Origin: Scortum barcoo
Lineage: Eukaryota > Chordata > Actinopteri > Centrarchiformes > Terapontidae
DNA length: 64,000 nucleotides
Reading direction: 5' to 3'
NCBI GenBank assembly: GCA_023238725.1
Contig: JAKKUS010001080.1
Coordinates: 1 to 64,000 of the forward strand
Shown: piece after piece, positions 1 through 13,300 of the stretch
Layout: every line of letters begins with the position of its first letter
How positions within the stretch are numbered: position 1 is the stretch's first letter
Translations under genes and position numbers: made by a program
The notes under the pieces: model-generated
What the model was told of the DNA's origin: nothing
The model's database searches: none
What the model saw: the letters and a program-made list of their open reading frames with translations, nothing else

Positions 1-1129
1 AAAGTTCAATTTTTGACAAATGTGTAGTTTCTCCACACCCTGACCAACAGGTTGGTTGGAGAGATCACAGAGTAAACAAGATTATTGTCTCGAAGGAAAC
101 AACTTTTACCTGCCTCAAAGGTCACAGAATTAGTAGAATTTGCATGCACATTTAACAACCTGGTTCATGGATAGTCCATAAAAGTGCGGTAAAATTTCCC
201 AAACACTACAATATTATACAATAACATGCCATTATATAAAGACAGGGAACAAATTAAAGGAAAAAACTGAATATAAGAGTGGAGAAACATCTCACCATCT
301 GAATTTCAGTGCACGAGAGCTCATGTTTTCTTTCTATCTGTGGACTCATGTCTCCCTTTTCAAATGAGATCTTGATCTCAAAGAGCGTATTTTATTAAAT
401 AAAGGTTGTGCAGATAAATGAGGGAATATCTTGTGGAGAAATGATGTTCATCCCTAACACAGAAATCCAGAGACAAGGAGGCTGTTCTGAAGGCTCATTG
501 TGACTCCATACTAAGACACTCATGTTGGTTTTCCTGAACTTTACTGGAGGAATGAATTACTCTGGATACAGTGCATAATACACTACTGCCCTGAAAAATA
601 GGAGCTCCCACAGAAAGTCAGCTAGTTGTGATACCGCAGTCATTATTTCAGGTAAAATGCTTCTCCAGAGCTTCCTGTGTTGGTTTCCTGCACTCACCTG
701 TCTCACGTGGTGGGCGTGGTCAGATGCTCCAGTCTGTGGTGGTTAATGAGGTCCATGCATTTCAACACACTGGTCACTTTACCTGAGAGAAATAGACCTC
801 ATGAAGTGTTATATTAATCATATCTGAGCCACAACCTCTTCTAATTTCTTCTGGACTGCTAATGTTCATTTTATCACCATGAATAAATGAATAAATGAAT
901 AAATGAACGCCCACCACAGCAAAACAAAGTCACCTTCAAACAAACATCAACAAGCTCACCTGTTGTCTGACAGAAATGTGTAATTCCATGTTTTCTCTTC
1001 TCCTCACGCCTTCTCTGTTTTAATAACTTCGTTTTAAAGACAAATGTAATGCAATCAGTCATGTTGTCCATCACCTTGATCGTAATCAATCAAGTGCAGG
1101 GGTGGACTGAACCATCTGCGTCACAAGAG

Positions 1130-1320
1130 CGGGGGTGGAAGGGGGACCTCACCTCAGTAATTTATTTTAGGTTTAGATTTATCTTATATACTCTTTTCTA
1201 TTCCTATACCTTGAACTTTCTAGTCATTTGTACTTGTGGGATTTCATTTCTACATGTTTTTCAGCATTGTTAATTTCATTGGCCATGTAATTCTTGTGCA
1301 CGTGACAAATAAAATCTTGA
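1130..1320 (+). repeat. Probable LINE 3' tail fragment
   Basis: T-rich sequence ends in a stretch with an AATAAA at 1308-1313 followed by a short TCTTGAATCTTG-type repeat. This arrangement (an untranslated tail reading 'gtgacaaataaaatcttgaa') is typical of the 3' ends of fish LINEs as I remember them. No reverse transcriptase residues are readable upstream, so family assignment is not possible by eye. Confidence 0.35.
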
Positions 1321-4300
1321 ATCTTGTGTCAAATGAGCAATAGTGTTTTGAAAAAGGAGGTGCTGCTGTCAAATTCAATGGTACATTTATAACACTTGGT
1401 TGGTGCCATTGTTGCCATATTTATTCAAAGTTAGATAGAGGAGCTTGAGTTAAGACTTTATTTGTCAAACTAAAGTTATAATAGTACAAACTGATGGCCA
1501 TAACCATAATAATAATAAAATTAAGTACATTTACTGAAAGTATTTGTACTTTACTTACCTCTTTTCCACCACATCTCACAGGATTTATCACAGCTGACCT
1601 TAAATTATGCTTCAGTTTTTTTTGTCTTACAGTTTTTATTTTTTCTTAAGATGTGAATATTTTAAAGTGAAAATTGTTCTCTATCAAATCCAATCTGATG
1701 GCTCTCGGCCCTTCAGTACAGATAATCCACCCTTATTATTAACAACAACAATTACTTCCACTTGTGTGAAAGACAGTCTCCATGTACCAACTGGTGAAAC
1801 CAGGTATCACTTATATAAACCAAGTTTGATCAATCTTGTTTTTTCATCACGTAAAGCTTATTTAGCCTCTCACGTCACAGCCTTCACTGAGCAGCGTGCT
1901 TGTTTTTCCACCTTTTTGTTGATTCGTACATCGCCACGTCTTTGTGTGTGCACGCAGGCCAACAAAACCCCACCAAGTACTTTACATCAACATCACCGAA
2001 AAGGAAAATTACCCTGAAAGTATCAAACATCAAATACAGTGTTTTGTAATCTCTCACTTTCACACTCAGCTGTACACAAAAAAAAGGAAAGGTGACTGGC
2101 TAATACAATGTACCATAGCAAACACAAAGTCCACAGCGGATAAGAGGAGCTGTGTTTAAGCAGCCATTAGCGGGTGTTTGAGTTAAAGAAGCCATTTAGT
2201 AGAGCAGTGGTGTCATGTGGTATTTGCTCCAACACTGCTTAAAGGCTGGCTAGTTAAACAGGCAGGGAAGGAAGGGTCAATATTTTCACAGGCGAGCCCG
2301 GAGACACAAGGGTTGAGATTGGCTGACAGCCGTTTCCCACAGTCTTACCACTTCCAACTGGTTGACGCCACAAGACAGGATGGACGTCCTGTGGACTGCA
2401 GATATCACCACAGGATGGAGTGACCAACTAACATTTGGCAAGTTTTGGTGAGAGGTCATGCGCTAACTATTTCACCAGTTTTCAATGAATTGCAGTTTTA
2501 AAAGTTGTTTCTAAAAAGAGCCCTGTTAAGACACTGTGAGCCAATAAGTATATGCATTTATTAGACACTTATCTATAGCTTTAACGCCAAGTGTGTCATA
2601 TTTGATAGTTTTTGAGACCTCTACATCATCAGTATGACATTTTTTTTTCCTGAAAAAACTGATGTATAGAATCAAAATGCCAGAAAATACAAAACAACCA
2701 AAAAATAAATAAAAATGCTATTTATATTTAATTTCTTTTGTCACAAGGTTCAATAAACACAGTTAAAAAAATAATTAATTTCCAGGCAATTATTTCATGG
2801 TTCAGGCTTGACAGGGTTAAATAAACAGGCCTAATTATTCATAATAACAATTATGAATAATTAATTTCTATGAAAAATTAGACAAACAATACATTTTCTG
2901 TTAATATCATGGTATAGAATGAAACAGAGCATCATTGCAAAGGACAGAAAGACCGCAAAAAAAGATTATGTTTTTACAACTAATACATTAATTATCCATT
3001 CAATATTTTCTAGCGCTCCAGCACTCACCCTTATCAGCATACTCATTTACAATCAGGTTTCACTTCACTATACACATTGTCTGTTGTTTTTATGTATATC
3101 TTTACATGCATCTGTTTCTCTTCACCTACTTTTGTTGTACACATTAAGAGGGACTTAACTGGAGTTAAACTATATAACATCCTCACCAGTATGTACACAA
3201 TGAGAAAATAAAAAGTGAATATTTTAAATACCTGAATAAGACCTATAAAATGTGCATGTAGAGGACAGAGTCATCAAAAGCTATTCAACAAGAACATGCT
3301 TTTACTATCTAAAAAAAGTGAAGTTGTCACTTTTCAAAAAGTGAGCAGACAATGTGCATGACTTCATGTTCAGATGCCTCTAAAAAGAAAAAAGAAATAA
3401 CAGCTCATATTTGATCAACCTGTTCCAGTAACCTAATTGCCTTCCATAGTCAATTTGCCAAGTGCACATCGCCCATTACCACGCATATTTTTCAGCTTCA
3501 TTTGCTGTGAAGCGAAAATGCAGCAATTTCAACCTTAGGGAGACGTTAATGACAGCTCATCATCCAGGCAGAAAAGTAGTTCGGCAAATCAGTGACCTCA
3601 TCATCCTGGTTCTCCAGGCATTCACTGTGAAATGATACCAATGAGGCAGAAGGGCATGCTGGGAAGCACAAGCTGTCTAAAGTCAGGGGCAGTGACTGAG
3701 TAGGCGGTATTAGACCTCCATAAATTAATGACTCTCAAACTCATCCCCTTATTGGGTTGTTTCAAATCTGGAAAGCAACTTACAGACAGAAAAACAGATT
3801 ATAAAGCCAGATTTTTAAAAAATATCATATAAGATTATAAAAAAATTGGCTTCAAGAAGATACAAGCCAAAATCTGAGACATTTGAAGCAGATCTGATGA
3901 ACATATCTCTCATTGATCTGTTTAGAAATGTGCTTTCTAAAAGGTATTTAGTTCCACCTGCTGTTCACATTGTAAACTACAACTAAGTTTTCTGTCCCCT
4001 CTGCTGAATGTGTACATGCAGATCATTCTTACTTGATCACACAGTGGATTTCACATATTAATATTAACACACTCACTACATTTTATTGTACTGCTCAAGC
4101 ATAATAAAACTAATAAAAGCTGCAAACCGCGTATCAAACGAAATGTGAAGTTTCTGCTTGGAGATCCTTTGGTACAAAGATATTTAATTTAACTATTATT
4201 TCCAAAAGGAAAAAAAAGGTCAGATTGAAGTTTGTAAAACACCATCCTGCTCTCACACACAGCAAAGCGCAATACACTGGAATATATGAGCCCTTGTGAA

Positions 4301-5552
4301 ATTAAAGCATAAAACAAAGTAACAAATAATTACTGTCACCCAGGAGAAAAGGATGAAAGATTTTATTGTTCAGATTATTCATTTAGAGCTTTGTACTGGA
4401 TGTACTGTACTGTCATCCAAATGTGTCCCTCACATCGACGTCCTCAAAGCATTTCAAACATATTGATGGAATTTTTCACCACCCAAATGCAATCAGAGAT
4501 CCAGTACACAGGACTTAAGCAGGATTTTAGCAGTGGTGAGAAAAAAAATATACAGACTTGCTAGTGTATGCTTCTACCTGGTGTGTGTAGTTTGGTTTGA
4601 CATTTCTCACCTGTTGACAGCCCAAAAATGTTGCACAAACAGGCATAAAGTGCCCACTTGTCAGCAAGGCGACCTGTGTGCTTCGCCTTCAAGTGAGCCT
4701 TTGACTTCAGACTGAGTGGGTCATTGTGGCTCTTACTAAATCTGCAGAAATGTGTTTGACCTCTAGCCTGTGGAGCTTAGTCTCTCTTTATACAACTTAT
4801 TGACAGGAAGTTCTGTTGGCTTTAAGATTAATTAAAAGTTATCATTTTCAGCACAGTAACATGTATGTAATTCAATTTTTCATACAAATAACCTCAAAAT
4901 TGGGATTTTATGATGCAGGTGCTTCTAACAATACATTTCTTTCTAATTAAGCCAAAGTAAAACATTTTTAACAAACTAAATTTATAAGATTTATTTTCTG
5001 ACTTTACTCTGATAAACACTGGAGAACCATCCAAAACAAACACTTTATTTATAGCTGCCTCAAAGTGAAGATCAACTGAATCAAACCCTCCACTTGTTAA
5101 AGAAAAATGTCTAATACTTTAAAAATGAAGACTTGTCTTTGTGGATTAAGAAGTCAGAGACTTTGTGTTCAAATAAATTTAATACCACCAAAAAGAGTTG
5201 CGTGCTACACATCCTAGGAGTTGTTTCAATAAACGGAGGTAAAAAAAAAATAGTCATAATACTTATTTACAGTCAGAGATTGTTTGGCAAAAGTTCTACA
5301 CACTAACTCTAAAATAACTGTGTTCTGTGCTTTGTATTTTTTAAACCAGCTATATGGTCAGTGCAACATACAATAAATGAATACACCTTGAAAAAAAAAA
5401 AAAAAAGCAAGCGATGCCACTAAAGTATATTTTAAAAAAAACTTTCTAAGCTCACATATTCTAATCTTTGGGTAGCAGTAAAAGGCAGAGATTAAGAGAA
5501 GAGATTAAGTTATAAAACATTACATTTATCACATAATACATATATTGGGCTA

Positions 5553-5558
5553 TTTAAT
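5553..5558 (-). terminator. Candidate KIF23 polyadenylation signal (ATTAAA)
   Basis: The first recognisable poly(A) signal seen downstream of the KIF23 stop on the minus strand is ATTAAA about 270 nt after the TAA. A canonical AATAAA lies further on at 5044-5049. Neither can be confirmed without transcript ends. Confidence 0.3.
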
Positions 5559-5829
5559 ATGTCCATATCTTTAAGAAGTAATAATACCAGCATTCAGAAA
5601 GGAAGGGAGAAGGAAAAAAAAAAAAAAATCATCATTCATACTAATCCAGCATATAAGATTTGATGTCATTATGGCAATGATTAAATTATAATTGCACCCT
5701 AATCATATGTATTAAGATCAGACAGAAAAAAAGCTCTGACTCTCAAAAAGATGCATAGTTTTACATGGTGGTAGTCAGGCGAAATTCTCTGCTCAAGAAC
5801 AAAAAAAGTTCCTTCATACGTTCAGCAAC

Positions 5830-6531
5830 TTAGGGCTTTCTGCGTCTGGATGAAAGAAAACACAAGAGCACAAACTTTAATAACATTAAATTTAAGAAGG
5901 ATGCAGTTGAATGTTCATTTATGCAACACAGCACACAATGCAAACACAAACACACACATGCTTTTATTTACTTACTTCTGGTTCCCATAGCTTGAACTTG
6001 TGCTTGCCACTGGAGCCTAGTGAGAGGAGACCGTTGAAAAAGAAGGACACATAAATTAACTGGGTAATAAAATGAAACTGGGTAACAAAAACCAAAATAA
6101 CCCAAAAAGGTTTAAAAATAATTGGCTAAATTCTCTAACAATTGATACCTGAATACAAGTAGTCAACAATAACCTATACTTCACTCCTTTTAAGGTTGAA
6201 TTAACATAAAATTACTTATGAACTGTGCTTGGTGTGATCATTTTTAACTAAGAGCTTACCCTGTTTTCTATGTCTTCCATTTGTGCCGGTCCTTCTCCAG
6301 ACCCTGATCGCCTCTTGCGACTGAAACAAAGAGATTTTGTCAATTCTCTGAAGGAAACGCATGAAAAGACAAATGACTCACAGCAGGTGTAATTAGAATT
6401 TGTTGACATTTATCATAGATATAAATGCCAGTGTTAACATGCACTTAATGACATTTCATCTTTTCATTGTAACAAACCTTTAATCCTCTGTTTTAATCTC
6501 ATGACAAGATTTTAAAATACCTCATATACAT

Positions 6532-6595
<64 letters not shown>

Positions 6596-7302
6596 GACTG
6601 TCAACTAAATATTTTATGATATAGCTGGACATGAAATCATGACATAATAATAATATATTAGAGAGGTACAGAAATGGTATCAACAACTGTTTTACAATAT
6701 TTGCTCCATACGGACACATGCAGGAATATCACAGGATAAATACTGGTGTAAATACTGTACCTTGGTGCTGTTGGGCACTCTTGTTTTAGTGTCTCAATGT
6801 CAGTGAACTGCACAGCTTGTCCTCCGCCTCTGGTCTTAAAAACGTTGCCCTGACGATAAAAAACAACAACAAAAAAACCCCACAAATGTTCAAAAGAGAA
6901 TACAGGAAGAAACACATACAATCAACAATGAAAAAAGGTAGCACTGTCCCCTTAATTAATTAACAGGACCCCGAAGTGATATCAAATAAAATGTGATTAA
7001 GTCAAAGAGATCACAGATAAAAAAAAAAAAAATCAGTAATGTCAAATTAAGTAATCATGTCATTTTACCTTGATCAATTTGGTCTCGATCTCCCCGTCTG
7101 AGGCAAGCTCTTGATGTCTTAGCACATACTTGTGGCATTTAGACAGAGCTTTCTCGTTGGGGGTCGACACCTTGATTGCATTGGGTATGATTGGCTGCAT
7201 GACAGTGTCTAGGTCCAAATTAGAAGCCGGTTTGTGGTCTACCCATTTCTCCCCACCCGCAGACTGTGAGCGCCTGTGCATTGGACGAACCGGAGGAGCC
7301 GT
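5830..7302 (-). CDS. kif23: KIF23 exons 19-23: C-terminal tail
   Basis: Exons 7069-7302, 6761-6849, 6260-6320, 5976-6016 and 5830-5845. The tail carries the highly conserved blocks WVDHKPASN, NEKALSKCHKYVLRHQELAS, DGEIETKLIK, then FKTRGGGQAVQFTDIETLKQE. RKRRS (residues 937-941) is the nuclear localisation sequence with the serine that corresponds to human S911, an Aurora B site controlling midbody function. The final exon has only 16 coding nt and gives RRKP then TAA at 5830-5832. The segment between RKRRS and the end is about 25 residues shorter than in human. Confidence 0.93.
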
Positions 7303-10300
7303 CTGGTGATCCCAGCGTGAGAAAGACAAACCGGGAAGTTATTCACATGTGACACCAGCAGGGATCATTTAAAGGTTTATCAGGGTTAGTGGTGAAGGTC
7401 GGCCGTTACAGGGTGTTAGTTTGTACTGAAAATAAATGTACTACTGGAAGTCCAAGGGAGACAGGAGGGTGTCCTGCTGGATTTAGACATTCATATTTAT
7501 CTTTCATAGTACTTTCAAGGTATTGCAGCATTCCAATCACATCCCAAACAAGCCATATTCTGGCCTTCCAGTATAATACATATATTTTCATAAGCTGCAA
7601 TGAAGTAGAGTGCACATGGATGAAACATGCAAAGCAGCGCAAATGTGGTGAGTCGAGCAATTAAAACTACATGCACATGGAATACAGATGTGTTTTGTAG
7701 GTCAGATTAAACGTGTGTTATAAAGCACAGGTGATACAAGTCTTAAAACCAAAACAATAATCTAATAATCTTTTGAGCGGGTCAACAAGGAACTCTGAAC
7801 TGTACTTTGTGTTCCTAGTTTAAAGTTTTGTATGGTCCACTGTAGATGAAAGATATCATTCCTACATGGTAGTGATTAAAGTCCGATAATCAAAAAGGAA
7901 TTGCTGTTTCGTTTCACTTCATTAATCACTCATTATTTGAATGACTTTAAAAAGAAAAAAAAAAAAATCAGATGTTGGCAGCAACTCAGGAGTCTGGAAC
8001 CACGCGAGGCAAAACTGCAATTTTACAGTACAAATCAAATCTCAGGGATGATCCAGACCTCCACCAGGACACCAAAGAGTTGCACATGTACATATTTTGT
8101 AAGAAGCCAAGTATCTGTGTGGTACAGCAGGTTTTAATTTGGTGGTTTGGTCTCCATGAGTACAGGCATAATATTTTAACCGCTCCATTAACTCAAGTAA
8201 ACGTCCTCTCAGGTATGTGGGCATCCAAAAGCCAGAGTCCTTTAATCCCTGCTGTTTAATAATTCTTAATTTCAAACTATGTATAGCGTGTACAGACTTG
8301 ATGGACAGTTTTTCTCTCTCTTTATTGGATAATAGCAACTGTTTAAAGTACGACAATCAAGATGTGCAAGCTGTGTACATCCAAAATCATCAGCGTTGAG
8401 TGTCACTTCAAAATCAGTTCTTACACAGACCAACCAAGCCCCAACAGCTGTATGTTAAGTCAAATGATGTTTTTGTGTCTTTTTACTCATCTATTTTTAG
8501 TCTACTTTTCTGAATACCTGATTAAAAAAGATGAAACATTCTTCAGTCTTTTAAAATGCACAAAACTGCTGGAGATCCTCCTCCTCCTCCTACTACTACT
8601 ACTACTACGTGACAGCATTTTTGGACAGTGTTTTTCTAAATCACTGTGTTTACTTTAGTGGTGGTAGTCAGTTTTCATCATTTTAAGTAGTGGTGCTGAA
8701 ATGTGTGTTGAGTACAAGGAAACAGCTATTCTAGATGGCAGTCGGCAAAAAGCAACAGACAGAACTACAAACATGGCATATCTACTCAGGTGCCTTAAGA
8801 TGCAAGTCAAAAGGATTCGCAAGCATGGCAGATCAGTCTGCCCTATAGTCTGGATAAAAGAAACACCAGCCTTCTACTTGATGCATTTCTAAACAAGCAG
8901 ACATCTACTGATAACATTAAACCAAGGCAAGACTTAAGCTCAAAAAACCAAAACAACAGATAATCTTAAAGATGTCCACTGTCTAACACACACTAACCCT
9001 TGTGCCTGCCTCTAGGTTTAGACCATAGACAAGAGTCGTAGCAGGGGCCTCAGTATCTGCGGCCCATCGCTGGCCTCTCCTGCGACCCACGCTGCTGGAG
9101 CTGTGGCAGGGGCCGGGAGTCCGGCTCCTGTACTGGGGAGTCCCAGGGTGCCTAGTCTGGCTGCTCGAGTCTAAAGGTAACCTCTGCTCCCACTTAGAGA
9201 TGCAGGTGGCTACTGAAGGATAGGCTGAAGAGGAGGAGGAGGTTGTGGAGGAAGAGGAGGAGGTTGTGGAAGTAGGGTAAAGGTCCTTGAATGCCCTAAC
9301 ATTGGCTTGTTTTTGGTGGGAAGGAGTTTGGCTGAAGTCCTGAAAAGTGATAAGGAAATGGGACCAAGCATTGTAGATGTTAGGGGCTCCAGATCAACAC
9401 AAATACACAACAGGGTAATACAGTGAGGCAGCTGCTGTGTAAAATGAGCATAGAAAAAAAAAATCATATTTAAAAGTTGACCACAGTAATAATTAGTAGC
9501 ATGCAAAATTTTCAGAATAATTAAGTTTCATAAGTGGGTGATGGAGTGCACACTGACAGAGCAGGCGGTATTACAGAGTAGATAACTCACAGGACGAGGC
9601 GACGGTGAGGCAGACCTCTTCTGGCCCATGTTGCGATCTCTCTCCCTCGAGGGCCTGTCAGGCTTCTGTGGTCGCTCAGCAGGACAGCCACTGTTGCTCT
9701 CTGTCACTATGGCCTTGAGCTGCTTCAGCTTTTCATCTTTCACCCACAACTTGTTCTGCATCTCAAGCTGCTTGGCGTTCACTCGCCTCTCCTAATTAGA
9801 AAAAAAACAGCAGGAAACGGAAAAATAACAGTCTCATCATTTAATCCTATATGACAAAACTCTACTATAAATGAAAATGCAATGATATTGTGGATTCTAT
9901 TTCTCATTTCTGAATAAACGATGAGTTGAAATGGAAAGTTTTTTGTTCTTTCAAAGTTGACTTCTGCTTAAATCTGGCGCAGCTTCACAGTCTTTTTGTT
10001 TTCGATTTTGTTGAATTAATAAAAGCAAACACGCTATTTGTACTTGCACACAGCATATCGATGGCCAATAACTAAGAAGTTATTGATCTAATAATGGAAT
10101 TGCAGTTGACAATGAGAGCTCCCTTATAGCAGTATGCATCTGATTTTTTTTGTCCCATGTGTATTCAGCATCCTTCTACTATTTGTTTTCCCATGCATAA
10201 AGAAATTAAATGATTTATCTTACGCATTACTTATGTTTGTGTGCTTTCTTTTTGAGTAGCAACTGTGTGTTACAGTCCCTCACTATTAAAAACCAAACAT

Positions 10301-13300
10301 TAGCAAAGGGCTACTGTCAGTACTTACACACTCCTTCTCCCACTTGAGTTTGGTGTCTGTCACCATGCCCTGCATGCGCTGCTCCATGCGCCTCCTCTCC
10401 GACAGCTCTTTTTGTAGACTTTGCTCCCGGGTCTCCACCTCCTGCTGAAGTGAGCGTTTGTCTTGCTCATACATGTCTGTTGTCTTCTGCAGGATGTCAA
10501 CCTAAAAAGGAGAAACAGCAGGGTGAGGTTTGGTCAACCAGATGTACCAAGTAACAGAAAAAGTCATTTAAGTGTAGAAGACAATACCTTGTATTCCAGC
10601 GTTTTGGATTTTTTCTCTAATCGTTCTATCTCCGTCCTCTGGCTCATGATGAATTTTTCTTTCTCACTCAGTTTGCTTCGTTGATCGTGGAGGAAGGTTT
10701 CCTTTGCATTGATCTGACTGTCAAACTGCTGAAGCATGGACTTCAGTGTACTGGCTGTTGGAGAAAACATTAATGTAAGTTGTTAACCATCTGGTTTAAA
10801 ATGCTGCTTTTTCCTGAAGAAAAAAACTGAACTCAGTGATTCAGTTCAGTGCCTAACCTAGAATAGAGGTCATCTACCACTCTCACTGAAAGTAATCACC
10901 AACCAGAGTTTGGATAAATGCTGCCTTCTGGAAATTACTGATGCATGATGACTGCACAGAATAAATTCTCCTCTGTCTAAAATCAACAACGGAGAAGGTT
11001 GGAGTGTGGAAAATTGGCCTGTACCTGTTTTGTTGAACTCCTCTGTCATCATCTGACGGATACGATGCCTCCTTTCCAGCACTTCAATCAGACGAGGCAA
11101 CGTCTGATCATCAGCTGGGTCCACCAGCTCACAGGGAGGCAAGGCTGGAAGACTTTCGATGAGCTGGTTCAACATAACTGGGTCATCTACTGTGTGAATA
11201 AGAATAAGTTTGGAAAGGTTTGTGTTGAACTACTGTGTAGAACAAACAGGAAATACAACAGCTAAATTCCTGAAATGTATATCTGAAATACAAGATCAAA
11301 GGTCGACATGAGCACAGTAAGGTAGGAGTAGAGACTTGAAGGTGATTTACCAGCATTACTAGGACCTCCTCTCTCTTCCAGGCGACGTGACAGCTCATCT
11401 TTGAAGGCCTGATTTCTGTGTCTGCGTCCTGCAGCGAGGCCACAGATTGGTCGGTCAACAGGCCGCGCCACCTCCACCTCCTGGGTCATCTCTGCGAAAC
11501 GCATCACCAGCTGCAGCACAAACAGTGGAAAACTGTTACAAACTGCTAATACACTCTCTTGTCTCTTCAATTCACTCCAAATGAAATACTGATTTAACAA
11601 AATATCAGGGGGTGTATAGATAATTACCTAATTGCATTTTCATTTATAGTTGAATGTCAAATCAGCCAGCATTTGCAATGATTGATCAGATTTGCAAAGG
11701 ATGCAAAGATTTTCTTCTGGGAATGCAAGTGAGATCCAAGGGAGAGACGAGGGTTTACTTCCAAGCCAAATACAATGTCTTACCATAGTTTCTTCATAAT
11801 CATCCGCCTTTGGGTTGACACACACAATCATCCGGACTTTTCCTTCCCCATCAAAGTAGTTTTTAAACAGATGTGTAACTTTAGAGTCTCTGTATGGCAC
11901 CATCTGGAAGAAAATAAAGGCACTGTGAAACTTAACCTAGTGGAAAATTACTGACGATAAGAATGGAAATTGATTATATGACTCATAGAAATACAGAAGT
12001 GCAACAGTTAAACACATACACAAACAAAGATGAATAGATGATAAAATATCCACCTTATTAGTTCCGCACATCTGGTTTTCACGCAGGACTTCCATACATG
12101 TGCGCAGCGTCATCAAGGACTGGTTAATATTGCCTATAAATGAGACATTATTAAAGACGTTTGCCGTTTGTTTTTAACATTGTGGTTAAATACACTGAAA
12201 ATCTGCAGACACACAGACTTTAGTGAAAGAAAAGAAATGAACTGACCTGCTTCACGGAGACGGCTTCCCTCTGCTCTGGTTCTGCTGGTGCGCTCACTGC
12301 CTGCCAGGTCTACTAAACACAGCTGACTCACATTCACCTGGTTTTTGTCCTGCAGTTTCATAACACACTGTTAAAATCAGCAAACATCTGCTGGCATCCT
12401 TTGTGAGACATTATGTGTACTTATTTGGCCTGCATTTTGTCGTTTTAAAACTTAAAACATTTTTCTATATGTAACTTTGGACCACCATGTCACCTGTAGG
12501 ATGTGGTCCCCATCAGCGTCAAGTGGTGCCTGGGCCAGCTTCACGGTGAACACACTGTGAGAGCGACTGGATTCACGGTTGAGTTGAGTGTTGGCTATCC
12601 TCCTTTTCTTTTGTCCTGGGTATGGAGCAGAGCATCATTAATATAATGTGAGAGACCAGATAACTTCTTTATAAAGTCAACGTTTTTTTAAGCTTTTTGT
12701 CCAATTATTCTTGGGGATTTGGTAAACTGAACGTGAATGCTGATAATGGCCACTGGAAGCTCTATCTCAAATGTTGAGCTCTTTAATAATTATTTTGAAT
12801 ATTTTTTATGTTTCTATCATGAGGATCCAAACACTAAAAATAAAAACCCAGTTTAAAGTAAGTTAAAAAGTTGATAGTCTGATTAGAAGAACACACGATA
12901 ATATAAAATACAATAAAGGTATTAGAAAGTTATTATCACTCACCCTTCCAAAAGACTTCAAAAGCCTCCTCTGTAGATTTTACCTCGACTTCTGTGCAGC
13001 CAGCCACGTACATGTTATGGTTCTGATCTTCACGGAGAAGCTTGGATTGAGGTGGTCTGAAACAAGTTAATGAAAAGAATCAACACAGTGAAAATGTAAC
13101 AATGATGTGTCGCTTTAGTGAGACAAGGAGCAAAAAAAAAAAGAAAAAAAAAATTTCAGGGGGTACAGACATGCACACTGGGTTTGCAAACAAGCGTGAG
13201 CCATTCAGGGGATGTTATGTGTCTCCACACATCAGTAACAGCAGGGAGCCTCGAAGACGACAGCCACAAAATTACACAAAGCTAGAAAGCTGTACCTATG

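Larger units (their letters stand above)
1..5829. other. AT-rich intergenic region downstream of KIF23
   Basis: No exon chain or recognisable protein was found on either strand here. Open frames up to 136 codons occur (for example 1607-2017), but they show no family resemblance and no splice context, and they fit chance in AT-rich DNA. In mammals RPLP1 follows KIF23; I saw no RPLP1-like coding sequence. The stretch contains an 8-bp GAATAAAT repeat (881-907), an A16 run (5391-5406), a LINE-tail-like segment near 1.13-1.32 kb and a short fragment of the AAGTA-rich dispersed repeat near 1500-1570. The KIF23 3' UTR occupies the last few hundred bases. Confidence 0.6.

Noticed and set aside
1607..2017. 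136-codon plus-strand frame downstream of KIF23
   Set aside because: Composition is random, no domain is visible, and the length is plausible by chance in this much sequence.
6522..6719. Minus-strand frame with an Ile-Tyr repeat
   Set aside because: It is produced by the AT/CA microsatellite at 6529-6588.
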